Below are positions 8,822-17,232 of a stretch of 64,000 nucleotides of DNA, one piece after another. Origin of the DNA: Nocardioides sp. Root122 (GTDB taxonomy: Bacteria > Actinomycetota > Actinomycetes > Propionibacteriales > Nocardioidaceae); contig NZ_LMDE01000014.1 in NCBI RefSeq assembly GCF_001425025.1, positions 1-64,000 on the forward strand, read 5' to 3'. Made by a program: the position numbers and the translations under genes. Position 1 is the first letter of the stretch. Each line of letters starts with the position of its first letter. Below the pieces are notes generated by a model that did not search any database, was not told the DNA's origin, and saw nothing but the letters and a program-made list of their open reading frames with translations.

Positions 8822-9700
8822 GTGACTACCCTTCCGTTCGTCGACCCGGCGGACCTGCTGGCCTCCGCCGAGTCCGTCGAGCCGCTGCCCCACACCGTCG
8901 CGCGACTGGCCACGCTGGTCGCGGACCCGGACTCCGACATCCGCGAGATCAGCGAGACGGTGTCCCTCGACGTCTCCCTGACAGCCGACCTGCTCCGACG
9001 GGCCAACTCCGCGGCCCTCGGCCACCGCGGAGCCATCACGTCGGTGCGCGACGCCGTCGTGCGGCTCGGTCCCAGCACCCTGCTGTCCCTGACCCTGGCC
9101 TCGCGCGTCGGCAGCAGGATGCTCAAGGCGCTGCCGGCGTACGGCCTCCGGCCCGGCGCGCTCTGGGAGCGCTCCGTTGCCGCGTCGATCGCGGCCGAGG
9201 CGATCCGCTCCCGGGCACGCGTGCCGGTCCCGGCCGAGGCGGGGACCGCCGCGCTGCTGCACGACTTCGGCATGGTCGTGCTGGCCCAGCACTTCGGGAA
9301 GCAGATCCTGGACTCGCTGGCCCTGGCCGCCGCCACCGACGGCACGGACCTGCTCGAGACCGAGCGGGTGGTCTTCGGGCTCACCCACGCCGACATCGGC
9401 GGCACGGTCGCCGAGGCGTGGGGACTCCCGCTCTCGATCGTCGACGGCATCCGGGACCACCACGAGGCACGCGACGACCTCTCCGCCGTGAGTGCGGCCG
9501 TGGGGCTCGCGTGCGCGATGTCGTTCGAGATCACGACCCAGGAGACGGACCCGGAGGAGCTGGAGATCCAGGCGGCGCGACGACGCCGCGAGGCCGCACC
9601 CCTCCTGCGGGTCCTGAAGCTCCAGCCCGACGAGTACCACGACATCGTGGCGATCTCGCGTGAGCGCTACGCCGAGGTCGCCGAGCGCTACGGCGCCTGA
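8822..9700 (+). CDS. HDOD-domain protein
   Basis: The 292-residue protein starts at GTG 8822 (MTTLPFVDPADLLASAESVE); GATCGT lies six bases upstream, giving a leaderless-type start, and the longer open frame upstream runs through the terminator hairpin. Residues of about 18-220 form an HDOD domain: LPHTVARLATLVADPDSDI, ISETVSLDVSLTADLLRRAN, LHDFGMVVLAQHF and IVDGIRDHHEA. HDOD domains resemble HD phosphohydrolases but usually lack full metal-binding sets; they act in signalling linked to c-di-GMP or stress. The gene stands alone, so no partner is suggested by context. Confidence 0.8.
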   Translation: MTTLPFVDPADLLASAESVEPLPHTVARLATLVADPDSDIREISETVSLDVSLTADLLRRANSAALGHRGAITSVRDAVVRLGPSTLLSLTLASRVGSRMLKALPAYGLRPGALWERSVAASIAAEAIRSRARVPVPAEAGTAALLHDFGMVVLAQHFGKQILDSLALAAATDGTDLLETERVVFGLTHADIGGTVAEAWGLPLSIVDGIRDHHEARDDLSAVSAAVGLACAMSFEITTQETDPEELEIQAARRRREAAPLLRVLKLQPDEYHDIVAISRERYAEVAERYGA

Positions 9701-9808
9701 TTCCGCCACGCGGAGCCGCCGGCCTCCAGGGCGTGACGGGGGCGACGTCCTCCGGGCGCGCTCGGCGTGGAGAGGTGTGCTCACGCACGGTCGCGCGCGC
9801 CGTCGGTG

Positions 9809-11212
9809 TCAGCCCTGGGCCATGTCCACGAAGCGCGAGTAGTGGCCCTGGAAGGCGACGGTGAGGTCGCGGGTGGGGCCGTTGCGGTGCTTGGCCACGA
9901 TCAGGTCGGCCTCGCCGGGGCGGGTCGACTCCTTCTCGTAGACGTCGTCGCGGTGCAGCAGGATCACCATGTCGGCGTCCTGCTCGAGGGAGCCGGACTC
10001 ACGCAGGTCGCTCATCATCGGGCGCTTGTCGCCGCGCTGCTCGGGACCACGGTTGAGCTGGGAGAGCGCGATGATCGGGCACTCGAGCTCCTTGGCGAGG
10101 AGCTTGATGTTGCGGGAGAACTCCGAGACCTCGAGCTGGCGGGACTCGACCTTCTTGCCCGAGCTCATCAGCTGCATGTAGTCGATGACGATGAGCTTGA
10201 GGTCGTGGCGCTGCTTCAGGCGCCGGGCCTTGGCCCGGATCTCCATCATCGTCATGTTGGGGCTGTCGTCGATGAACATCGGCGCGCCCGAGACCTGGCC
10301 CATCTTGCGGGCGAGCTTCTCCCAGTCGTCGTCGCGCATCGTGCCGTTGCGGATGTGGTTGAGCGGGACCTTCGCCTCGGCCGAGAGCAGACGCATCATG
10401 ATCTCGGAGCGCGTCATCTCGAGGCTGAAGAAGACGCTCGTGAGGTTGTTGTGGATCGAGGCGGCGCGGCAGAAGTCGAGGGCCAGCGTCGACTTTCCCA
10501 TCGCGGGGCGGGCCGCGACGATGATCATCTGGCCGGAGTGGAGGCCGTTGGTCAGGTCGTCGAGGTCGGCGAAGCCGGTGGGCACGCCGTAGAGGCCGGC
10601 CTCACGGTTGCCGATGGCCTCGATCTCGTCGAGAACGCCGCTCATGATGTCGCCGAGCGGGGCGTAGTCGACGCTCGCGCGGCGGTCGGTGACCTTGTAG
10701 ACCTCGGCCTGGGCGTTGTCGACGACGTCGTCGATGTCGCCCTCGCCGGCATAGCCCAGGGAGGCGATGCGGGTGCCGGCCTCGACCAGGCGGCGCAGGA
10801 TCGCCTTGTCGCGCACGATCTCGGCGTAGTAGCCGGCGTTGGCCGCGATCGGCACGTTGGCCGAGAGGGTGTGGAGGTAGGGGGCGCCACCGATGCGCTG
10901 GAGCTCGCCCCGCTTCTGCAGCTCGGCCGCCACGGTGATCGGGTCGGCCGGCTCGCCGCGGCCGTAGAGGTCGATGATCGCGTCGTGGATCACCTCGTGG
11001 GCGGGGCGGTAGTAGTCGACGCCCTTGATCACGTCGACGACGTCGGCGATCGCGTCCTTGGACAGCAGCATCGAGCCGAGCACGCTCTGCTCGGCGGCGT
11101 TGTCCTGGGGAGGGGTGCGGTCACCCGCCGAGCGGGGCGACGCGCCGGGCTCGTAGGCCGCGGGACCGTCGCCCCAGGCCTCGTCGGTGTCCCCCTCGAA
11201 GGCGATGCTCAC
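9809..11212 (-). CDS. dnaB: Replicative DNA helicase DnaB
   Basis: A 467-residue hexameric 5'-3' helicase that opens the replication fork. GTG 11212 (MSIAFEGDTDEAW) was chosen because GAGGAG lies 7 bases upstream; the open frame extends much further through the intergenic DnaA-box cluster. The N-terminal DnaB domain covers about 35-140 (NAAEQSVLGSMLLSKDAI). The RecA-like C-terminal domain has Walker A ARPAMGKST (about 234-242), LIVIDYMQLMSS as Walker B, and SQLNRG.E.R as a later motif. There is no intein, unlike several mycobacterial homologues. It is transcribed away from a 550-base spacer that carries DnaA-box-like sites. Confidence 0.97.
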   Translation of the reverse strand: MSIAFEGDTDEAWGDGPAAYEPGASPRSAGDRTPPQDNAAEQSVLGSMLLSKDAIADVVDVIKGVDYYRPAHEVIHDAIIDLYGRGEPADPITVAAELQKRGELQRIGGAPYLHTLSANVPIAANAGYYAEIVRDKAILRRLVEAGTRIASLGYAGEGDIDDVVDNAQAEVYKVTDRRASVDYAPLGDIMSGVLDEIEAIGNREAGLYGVPTGFADLDDLTNGLHSGQMIIVAARPAMGKSTLALDFCRAASIHNNLTSVFFSLEMTRSEIMMRLLSAEAKVPLNHIRNGTMRDDDWEKLARKMGQVSGAPMFIDDSPNMTMMEIRAKARRLKQRHDLKLIVIDYMQLMSSGKKVESRQLEVSEFSRNIKLLAKELECPIIALSQLNRGPEQRGDKRPMMSDLRESGSLEQDADMVILLHRDDVYEKESTRPGEADLIVAKHRNGPTRDLTVAFQGHYSRFVDMAQG

Positions 11213-11510
11213 CGGTGCTCCTCTCACTGCCACTGACCGCTGACCACTGCCCACGACGGTAGGCCCGGCCACCGACATCCACCGTCCTCGAGGGACGGTC
11301 GAGCGGGTGCCCGGACCCGAGCGGACGGCATCGTCCGCTTCACTTCCGCGCGAGACCGTACGTGCTCGCACGGCGCCATGGGAAGTCGACGACACGAAGT
11401 TATCCACAGGAACTGTGGACAACGTGGGGAGGTGGGTGGACGACACGCGGCGGGCGGTGCACATGCCGTGGACACAGGTGTGGATATCGGCGTACCCCAT
11501 CTGGGTCAAC

Positions 11511-11532
11511 CGCCTCTGACCTGCACAAACGC
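11511..11532 (+). repeat. Copy 1 of the replication-gene motif TGACCTGC[A/G]CAAAC
   Basis: The 22-base block CGCCTCTGACCTGCACAAAC plus GC is identical to 52283-52304 upstream of dnaA except for one base (A for G). A shorter match lies at 54080-54093 upstream of dnaN. All copies have the same orientation on the plus strand. Confidence 0.7.
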
Positions 11533-11748
11533 ATTCCACAGTCTGTGGAGAGAAAACTCTTGGCCCGTGGGTTCGTTCACCTGTCCGTCATCTGGAGGAT
11601 GCCGGTTGCTTTGTCGACACGGGCAGGAGACGTCCGCCACTTCACCATCATCCACACGGATCTACACAGGTAGTCAGATCGGACTATGTACACCCCCGGC
11701 GCCCGTCAGTATGTGGAACGCGAGTGTGGGCTCGCGACCTGGAGTTCC

Positions 11749-11754
11749 TAGGGT
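11749..11754 (+). promoter_or_regulatory. Leaderless-type -10 box TAGGGT of the MATE gene
   Basis: TAGGGT is followed by six bases and GTG 11761; no Shine-Dalgarno sequence precedes the start. Confidence 0.55.
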
Positions 11755-11760
11755 TGGGCC

Positions 11761-13086
11761 GTGAACGCCACCGACCGGGAGATCCTGCGCCTGGCCGTGC
11801 CGGCGTTCCTGGCGCTCGTCGCCGAGCCCCTCTTCCTGCTCTCCGACGCCGCGATCGTCGGCCACCTCGGCACCCCCGAGCTCGCCGGGCTCGGCGTCGC
11901 CGCGGTGATCCTGCAGACCGTCGTCGGGCTCTGCGTCTTCCTGGCCTACGGCACCACCGCGAGCGTCGCGCGCCACCTCGGCGCGGGCGACCTGCGCGCG
12001 GCGCTCGCCCAGGGCATCGACGGGGTCTGGCTGGCGATCGTCATCGGTGCGCTCGCGACCGTGCTCGGCGTCGTGCTCACGCCGACCCTCGTCGGTGCCT
12101 TCGGCACCGGGACCGCAGTCGCCGGCCACGCGGAGACCTACCTGGCGATCGCCTTCCTCGGCACCACGCCCCTGCTCGTCATGCTCGCCGCCACCGGCGT
12201 GCTGCGCGGGCTCCAGGACACCCGGACCCCGCTGCGGGTCGCCGTCGTCGGCAACGGGCTCAACATCGTCCTCAACCTCGTGCTGGTCTACGGGCTCGAC
12301 CTCGGCATCGCTGGCTCGGCCATCGGCTCGGTGCTGGCCCAGGTCCTCTCCGCGGCCTGGCTGGTGGCGGTGGTCGTCCGTGCGGCCCGCGAGCACGACG
12401 CCCCGCTGTTCCCCGACCTCCCCGGCATCCGCACCGCGGCCCACGCCGCAGTCGCGCTCGTCATCCGCACCCTGGCCCTGCGCGCCTGCCTGCTCGTCGG
12501 GACGTACGCCGTCACCCGCGTCGACAGCGGGGCCACCGACGTCAACGTCGCCACCCACCAGGTGGCGATCACCCTGTGGAGCTTCCTCGCCTTCGCCCTC
12601 GACGCGATCGCGATCGCGGCGCAGGCGCTCACCGGTCGCTCGCTGGGCCGTGGTGACGTCGAGACCACCCGCCAGCTGACGCGGCGGATGGTGCGGTGGG
12701 GGTGGGGCAGCGGGATCGTCGCGGGCGCGGCCCTGGCGCTGTCCTCGCCGTTCATCGGCGCGCTGTTCACCACCGACCCCGAGGTGCGCGACCGCCTCGT
12801 CCCGGTGCTCCTGGTCGCTGCCGTCGGGCAGCCCCTCGCCGGGCTCGTCTTCGTGCTCGACGGAGTGCTGATCGGCGCGGGCGACGGTGCCTACCTCGCC
12901 TGGGCCGGGCTCGTGGTGCTGGCGGCGTACGCCCCGGCGGCGCTCGTCGCGGCGACCCTCCCTCACGGGCTGGTGTGGGTCTGGGTGGCGATGACCGTCG
13001 TGTTCATGGGCGCGCGCGGCGTGCTGCTGTCGTGGCGGGCCCACGGGGACCGCTGGCTCGTAACCGGAGCGACGCCGGTGCGTTGA
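11761..13086 (+). CDS. MATE-family efflux transporter (DinF-like)
   Basis: A 441-residue polytopic membrane protein of the multi-antimicrobial extrusion family, with about twelve hydrophobic segments in two homologous halves. It starts directly with ATDREILRLAVPAFLALVAEPLFLLSDAAIVGHLGT, whose start resembles DinF-type members, and has TGVLRGLQDTRTPL after helix 5 or 6. MATE proteins export cationic drugs or metabolites, driven by sodium or proton gradients. The start GTG 11761 is leaderless by position. It is divergent from dnaB and followed 49 bases later by an unrelated secreted-protein gene. The substrate is not inferable. Confidence 0.88.
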   Translation: MNATDREILRLAVPAFLALVAEPLFLLSDAAIVGHLGTPELAGLGVAAVILQTVVGLCVFLAYGTTASVARHLGAGDLRAALAQGIDGVWLAIVIGALATVLGVVLTPTLVGAFGTGTAVAGHAETYLAIAFLGTTPLLVMLAATGVLRGLQDTRTPLRVAVVGNGLNIVLNLVLVYGLDLGIAGSAIGSVLAQVLSAAWLVAVVVRAAREHDAPLFPDLPGIRTAAHAAVALVIRTLALRACLLVGTYAVTRVDSGATDVNVATHQVAITLWSFLAFALDAIAIAAQALTGRSLGRGDVETTRQLTRRMVRWGWGSGIVAGAALALSSPFIGALFTTDPEVRDRLVPVLLVAAVGQPLAGLVFVLDGVLIGAGDGAYLAWAGLVVLAAYAPAALVAATLPHGLVWVWVAMTVVFMGARGVLLSWRAHGDRWLVTGATPVR

Positions 13087-13135
13087 GCCTCACGGAGGGA
13101 GCGCGCACGGGTGCGCGCACCAGAGGGAGGGCACC

Positions 13136-14299
13136 ATGACCACGCACCGCGTACGCCGCTCGGCGGGCGCAGCAGCGCTCGCGCTCGCGGCCTCGACACT
13201 GCTCACGATGGGTGCGGCACCCGCCGGGGCCACGCCGGGCTGCACCGACGAGAGCCAGCCGAAGGACCCGATCCTCGGCCTGCCGACCGGCGACGGCTGC
13301 GACGACGACACCCCGCCCGACACCCTGCTGACCGCGTCGGCGCCGCCCAATGCGGCCGGCCTGGTCGCCACCGCGTCGCAGACCTTCACCTTCGACTCCC
13401 GGGTGTCCGACGGCGACTCCGGACCGTTCGGCTTCGAGTGCAAGCTCACCGGCGGTCCGCAGGCCCACGACTGGCAGGCCTGCGCGAGCCCGGTGACCCT
13501 GACCGGCCTGGCCGACGCGTCCGCGGGCAGCTACGTCTTCGAGGTCCGCGCCGTCGACCTCGAAGACCGCTCCCGGACGCCGGACAACGTGCTCGTGCCG
13601 CCCACCGTCACCGACACCCCGGACGAGGACCCGACACCCGCCTCCGTCGCGTGGGGCCAGGACACCAGGGCGCCGTTCGTCTTCGTCAGCCGTGGGGCCT
13701 ACGACGAGGACACCCCCACCCAGCCCGTGATGACCTCGGCCACCGTGCCGCTGCGCCTCAACAGCAGCGAGCCCAGCTCGACGTTCGAGTGCACGGACAA
13801 CGGCACACCGACGACCTGCACCGGACCGAAGTGGGAGCTGGCCAGGCCGCGACCGGGCCGCCACGTCGTCACCGCGCGCGCCATCGACCGCGCCGGAAAC
13901 GCCAGCGCCTGGTCGAAACCCGTCGAGTTCTTCGTGCCCGACAACCTGACCCGCAGCCGCGGGTGGCGCACGGTCCGCGGCGCCGGCTACTTCCGCGGCG
14001 ACGCGCTCCGGACCGAGAAGCGGGGTGCCCGTCTCGTGCTGCCCCGCGCCAAGGTCGGTGAGCTGCGGCTGATCGCCCCGACCGGGCCGGGCCTGGGCAA
14101 GGTCCGCGTGCGGGTCGGCCGCCGGGACTGGCACGTCGTCGACCTCGCGGGACGCCGGACGGCACTCACGCAGCTCACGGTCATCGACCGCTACTCCGGG
14201 ATGCGCTCGGGCCGGATCACGATCGAGTCGCTCAGCAGCAAGCCGGTCGTCGTCGACGCGGTGGTCGCACGCCCGAACCGATTCCCGCCAGCCGACTGA
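13136..14299 (+). CDS. Secreted protein with Ig-like domains
   Basis: A 387-residue protein with a signal peptide (MTTHRVRRSAGAAALALAAS; Ala-x-Ala site at about 33), set by GGAGG six to eight bases before ATG 13136. Two segments of about 90 residues look like Ig/fibronectin-like repeats typical of actinobacterial exported proteins: FTFDSRVSDGDSGPFGFECKL...YVFEVRAVDLEDRSRTPD and VPLRLNSSEPSSTFECTDNG...HVVTARAIDRAGNASAWS. The final 110 residues have no recognised family. It is probably surface-associated or released, with a binding rather than catalytic role; that is inference from the folds. No anchor or LPXTG motif is seen. Confidence 0.65.
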   Translation: MTTHRVRRSAGAAALALAASTLLTMGAAPAGATPGCTDESQPKDPILGLPTGDGCDDDTPPDTLLTASAPPNAAGLVATASQTFTFDSRVSDGDSGPFGFECKLTGGPQAHDWQACASPVTLTGLADASAGSYVFEVRAVDLEDRSRTPDNVLVPPTVTDTPDEDPTPASVAWGQDTRAPFVFVSRGAYDEDTPTQPVMTSATVPLRLNSSEPSSTFECTDNGTPTTCTGPKWELARPRPGRHVVTARAIDRAGNASAWSKPVEFFVPDNLTRSRGWRTVRGAGYFRGDALRTEKRGARLVLPRAKVGELRLIAPTGPGLGKVRVRVGRRDWHVVDLAGRRTALTQLTVIDRYSGMRSGRITIESLSSKPVVVDAVVARPNRFPPAD

Positions 14300-14322
14300 G
14301 CCGGGGGCACCCGGACATGCAG

Positions 14323-14358
14323 GACGGCCCGCCGCCTCCGAGGAGGCAGCGGACCGTC
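14323..14358 (+). terminator. Bidirectional hairpin between convergent genes
   Basis: GACGG...CCGCCTCC pairs with GGAGGCAGCGG..CCGTC with short internal mismatches. It sits between the stop of the secreted protein gene and the convergent stop of rplI. Confidence 0.65.
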
Positions 14359-14387
14359 GTGTGCGTCAGTCGGCGATCAGGCTGTGA

Positions 14388-14834
14388 TCAGGCCGGGACG
14401 ACGTTGAGGGCCACCGTGGCGGACACCTCGTCGTGCAGCTTGACCGACACCTCGTGCGCGCCGAGCGTCTTGATCGGGTTGGTGACCACGATCGTGCGAC
14501 GGTCGACCTTCTCGCCCGAGACCTCGGTGACCGCGTCGGCGATCTCCGCGGTGGTGACGGCGCCGAACAGGCGACCGCCCTCGCCGGCACGGACCTTCAC
14601 GTTGACCGCGTTGGCCTCGAGCTTGGCCTTGACGTCCTTGGCGTGGTCCTCGTCGCGCACGGCGCGAGCGGTGCGCGCCGTCTTGATCGACTCGATGGTC
14701 TTCTCGCCACCACGGGTCCAGCGGATGCCGAGGCCACGGGGAACGAGGTAGTTGCGGCCGTAGCCGTCCTTGACCTCGACCACGTCACCGGGGGCGCCGA
14801 GTCCGTCGACCTCCTGGGTCAGGATGAGCTTCAT
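14388..14834 (-). CDS. rplI: 50S ribosomal protein L9
   Basis: A 148-residue protein, the normal length for L9. The N-terminal rRNA-binding domain is complete (MKLILTQEVDGLGAPGDVVE; DGYGRNYLVPRGLGI), followed by the long connecting helix and the C-terminal domain ending VALNVVPA. It is the last gene of rpsF-ssb-rpsR-rplI and is preceded by AGGAG. L9 binds 23S rRNA near the L1 stalk and influences frame maintenance. Confidence 0.97.
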   Translation of the reverse strand: MKLILTQEVDGLGAPGDVVEVKDGYGRNYLVPRGLGIRWTRGGEKTIESIKTARTARAVRDEDHAKDVKAKLEANAVNVKVRAGEGGRLFGAVTTAEIADAVTEVSGEKVDRRTIVVTNPIKTLGAHEVSVKLHDEVSATVALNVVPA

Positions 14835-14848
14835 GTCCCGTGCTCCTC

Positions 14849-15085
14849 TCAGCGACCGGTGGACGTGTAGGGCAGCAGGGCGAGCTCGCGCGCGTTCTTG
14901 ACGGCGATGGCCACGTCGCGCTGGTGCTGGACGCAGTTGCCGGTCACGCGACGGGCGCGGATCTTGCCGCGGTCGGAGATGAACTTGCGGAGCAGGGTGG
15001 TGTCCTTGTAGTCGACACCGGTCGCCTTCTCCTTGCAGAACTGGCAGACCTTCTTCTTGGGCTTGCGCAGAATTGCCTTGGCCAT
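14849..15085 (-). CDS. rpsR: 30S ribosomal protein S18
   Basis: A 78-residue protein. The start is ATG 15085 (MAKAILRKPKKK); the frame extends 13 codons upstream without support. It has CQFC (about 14-17), TLLRKFISDRGKIRARRVTG and C..HQRDVA, with ARELALLPYTS at the end, all standard for S18. The CxxC and C..H residues suggest a zinc-binding form; a zinc-free paralogue elsewhere in the genome would be expected in many actinobacteria. S18 forms a heterodimer with S6, whose gene heads this operon. Confidence 0.96.
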   Translation of the reverse strand: MAKAILRKPKKKVCQFCKEKATGVDYKDTTLLRKFISDRGKIRARRVTGNCVQHQRDVAIAVKNARELALLPYTSTGR

Positions 15086-15185
15086 TGTGGTGCTCCCTTT
15101 CAGTGAGCCCGGCCCTGAAGGCAATCAGGGACGGAATGGTGATGGATGTTTCAGGTGATCCGGATCAGTGGATCGACGACGTCCG

Positions 15186-15794
15186 TCAGAACGGAGGCTC
15201 GTCGTTGCCGCCGTTGACCCCGGGCGTGGCCCACGGGTCGTTGGCGGGCGCCGACTGGCCACCACCCTGGGACTGACCGCCCTGGGACTGGCCGCCCCAG
15301 CCGCCGCCACCCTGCGAGGGAGCCGGGCTGGCCCACGGGTCGTCGGCCGGAGCCGACTGCTGCCCGCCGCCACCGCCGCCGCCACCCGAGTAGCCACCGC
15401 CACCCGAGTAACCGCCACCGCCACCCTGTCGCGTCGTCTTGGTGACCTTGGCCGATGCACTGCGCAGCGACGGGCCGACCTCCTCGACGTCGATCTCGAA
15501 GACGGTGCGCTTCTCACCCTCGCGGGTCTCGTACTGGCGGGACTTCAGGCGACCCTGGACGATCACGCGCATGCCCCGCTGGAGGGACTCGGCAACGTTC
15601 TCCGCGGCCTGGCGCCACACAGCGCACGAGAGGAACAGCGTGTCGCCGTCCTTCCACTCGTTGCTCTGGCGGTCGAAGGTGCGCGGCGTCGACGCGATCC
15701 GGAAGTTGGCCACGGGGGCACCCGAGGGGGTGAACCGCAGCTCCGGGTCGTCGACGAGGTTGCCGATGACGGTGATCGTGGTCTCGCCTGCCAT
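15186..15794 (-). CDS. ssb: Single-stranded DNA-binding protein
   Basis: A 202-residue SSB. The OB-fold covers about 1-115 (ETTITVIGNLVDDPELRFTP; ANFRIASTPRTFD; LFLSCAVWRQAAENVAESL; KRTVFEIDVEEVGPSLR). A Gly/Gln/Ser-rich disordered tail follows, with GGGGYSGGGG-like repeats and two DPWA(S/T)P motifs. It ends DEPPF, the acidic tip that recruits DNA-repair and replication partners. It protects single strands during replication, repair and recombination. Position between rpsF and rpsR is the usual actinobacterial order. Its ATG follows AGAGGAG-like sequence. Confidence 0.97.
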   Translation of the reverse strand: MAGETTITVIGNLVDDPELRFTPSGAPVANFRIASTPRTFDRQSNEWKDGDTLFLSCAVWRQAAENVAESLQRGMRVIVQGRLKSRQYETREGEKRTVFEIDVEEVGPSLRSASAKVTKTTRQGGGGGYSGGGGYSGGGGGGGGQQSAPADDPWASPAPSQGGGGWGGQSQGGQSQGGGQSAPANDPWATPGVNGGNDEPPF

Positions 15795-15917
15795 GTCAGG
15801 TCTCCTCTAGATGTCCTGCTGGTGCCGAACTGATCCGGGTGCTCCCGGTGATCCGCCCATCAAACAGGCACTCACCGACAGCGGGAAGGGTCTTTCCACA
15901 GATGCCCGCGCGGGCGA

Positions 15918-16208
15918 TCAGTGGGCGTCGGGACGCATGACCTTCGTGCGCAGGATCGACTCGTTCAGCGTGAGCTGGCGGTCGAACTCCTTGACCGTCG
16001 CGGGCGTCGCCGTCAGCTGGATGACGGCGTAGATGCCCTCGGCGTTCTTCTTGATCTCGTACGCCATCCGGCGACGACCCCACACGTCGACGGACTCGAC
16101 CGAGCCGCCGTCCTTGCGGATCACGTTGAGGTACTTGTCGAGCGACGGCTCGATGGTGCGCTCGTCGAGACTCGGGTCGAGGATGACCATCACTTCATAG
16201 GCACGCAT
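15918..16208 (-). CDS. rpsF: 30S ribosomal protein S6
   Basis: A 96-residue protein starting MRAYEVMVILDPSLDERTIE, with WGRRRMAYEIKKNAEGIYAV in the middle and ending MRPDAH, the complete S6 fold. ATG 16208 is preceded by GGAGG about ten bases upstream; the longer open frame is not supported. It is the first gene of the operon with ssb, rpsR and rplI. S6 binds S18 on the platform of the small subunit, and the S6-S18 complex is known in other bacteria to bind its own mRNA leader. Confidence 0.96.
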   Translation of the reverse strand: MRAYEVMVILDPSLDERTIEPSLDKYLNVIRKDGGSVESVDVWGRRRMAYEIKKNAEGIYAVIQLTATPATVKEFDRQLTLNESILRTKVMRPDAH

Positions 16209-16238
16209 AGCGGTCTCCACCTCCTCTGGGCTAGAGCG

Positions 16239-16257
16239 GCCACGGGCTTTCCGTGGC
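16239..16257 (-). promoter_or_regulatory. Hairpin in the rpsF leader
   Basis: GCCACGG and CCGTGGC (seven base pairs, five-base loop) lie about ten bases upstream of the rpsF ribosome-binding site and are followed by CCG. The position resembles the S6:S18-binding leader motif known upstream of rpsF in many bacteria, but I cannot confirm the full consensus. Confidence 0.35.
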
Positions 16258-16399
16258 AGGAGGGACTGTGCGTTCGCGGCGAAAGTACGACGTGGGTCGT
16301 GCGCCGCGTCTGGTGCTGTGTCGCCTGGTGGCAACCGGGGAAGACTACCAGCGGCGCACGCGCCCGCCGGAATCGTCGTACGTCCCGGCGTCGGGCCTC

Positions 16400-16458
16400 C
16401 AGGGTGGCGGCGGGTCGCCGAAGAACAGACCGGGACGGCGCGATGTGCCGCCACCCTG
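16400..16458 (-). terminator. Long-loop inverted repeat after the membrane protein gene
   Basis: CAGGGTGGCGGC (16400-16411) and GCCGCCACCCTG (16447-16458) are perfect 12-base inverse complements with a 35-base loop, just past the stop of the 16489-17052 gene and upstream of rpsF. It is a probable terminator separating the two units. Confidence 0.5.
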
Positions 16459-16488
16459 CCGCTGCGTCACGAGGGCGCAGCGTCGAGC

Positions 16489-17052
16489 TCAGTCGGCCGA
16501 GCGGCGGACCGCGGCGAGCGCGAGCCCGGCGATCGAGGCGAGGAGGGCGAGCCAGTAGCCGAAGCCGTGACCCTGGTCGATCGCGTCGCAGACGGTGTTG
16601 CCGAGGAAGGTGTCGTCGCAGCTGCCGCCGGGGGTGACGAAGAGCGCGAGCACGGTGCAGAGGACGGCGCCGGCGAACAGGGCGAGGACGGTCGTGCGCA
16701 CGGCGACCGGGAGGGCTACACCGAGCAGCTTGGCGACGAGCACCGCGGCCCCGGCGAGCGCGAGGAGCGCGCCGAACCACCCGAAGAAGCCGTGCCACGC
16801 GCTGGCAGAGTCGCTGGTCGAGGTGCCGAGGATGTCGACCGACACCGTGTAGTAGGGCAGGAGCGAGCCGAGGAACACCAGGACGCCGGCGCCGATGATG
16901 CCGAGGTCGAGGCGGTCCGCGGACTTCAGCGTCTCGACGGCTTGGTTGGCCGACGCGGAGTCGAAGGACGGGCGGGAGGACGGGCCGGATGACGTGGGGG
17001 CGGCGGGCGTCGGCTCGGGCGTGGGCTCGGCGCCGGGCGTGTGGTCGGACAT
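16489..17052 (-). CDS. Four-helix integral membrane protein of unknown function
   Basis: A 187-residue protein. ATG 17052 is preceded by GGGGGAGA six bases upstream. The first 45 residues are Pro/Thr/Ser-rich and acidic, probably cytoplasmic. Four hydrophobic segments follow (about 53-75, 87-110, 117-140, 165-183). A loop near 143-155 has two cysteines (GGSCDDTFLGNTVCDAI) that could form an extracytoplasmic disulfide. I do not recognise a family. It lies back to back with the kinase gene and upstream of the rpsF operon, but neither context suggests a function. Confidence 0.65.
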   Translation of the reverse strand: MSDHTPGAEPTPEPTPAAPTSSGPSSRPSFDSASANQAVETLKSADRLDLGIIGAGVLVFLGSLLPYYTVSVDILGTSTSDSASAWHGFFGWFGALLALAGAAVLVAKLLGVALPVAVRTTVLALFAGAVLCTVLALFVTPGGSCDDTFLGNTVCDAIDQGHGFGYWLALLASIAGLALAAVRRSAD

Positions 17053-17220
17053 GGGTTCTCCCCCGTTTCGGTGGCCCGTGGCGGGCCGATCAGCGGCGAG
17101 GATCCCGTACGCACCCCGGCGCGGCAACACGGCGGTCCAGACCGGAGCGCGGCCGGGACTGCGGCACTTGACCTCCGTCCCCGCCTGTGGAGGACGCCGG
17201 CAGGGCCTCGCGGACGCGGC

Positions 17221-17226
17221 TAGCGT
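17221..17226 (+). promoter_or_regulatory. Leaderless-type -10 box TAGCGT of the kinase gene
   Basis: TAGCGT with six bases to GTG 17233. This spacing favours the second of two adjacent GTG codons (17230, 17233). Confidence 0.5.
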
Positions 17227-17232
17227 CGGGTG

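Larger units (their letters stand above)
11213..11760 (+). promoter_or_regulatory. DnaA-box-rich spacer between dnaB and the MATE gene
   Basis: This 548-base region has no credible gene but at least seven DnaA-box-like 9-mers. TTATCCACA (11400-11408) is the perfect consensus. TGTGGACAA (11414-11422) is a perfect TTGTCCACA in reverse. Others are TGTGGATAT (11479-11487), CATTCCACA (11532-11540), TGTGGAGAG (11544-11552) and TCATCCACA (11648-11656). Two pairs are arranged as inverted repeats (TCCACAG gaa CTGTGGA; TCCACAG t CTGTGGA). It also carries the motif TGACCTGCACAAAC shared with both sides of dnaA. A DnaA-controlled dnaB promoter, a DnaA-titration locus or a copy of origin sequence are all possible. 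Confidence 0.65.

Noticed and set aside
9809..11539. Longer dnaB start at 11539
   Set aside because: The extension crosses the DnaA-box cluster and lacks similarity to DnaB; GTG 11212 has a good ribosome-binding site.
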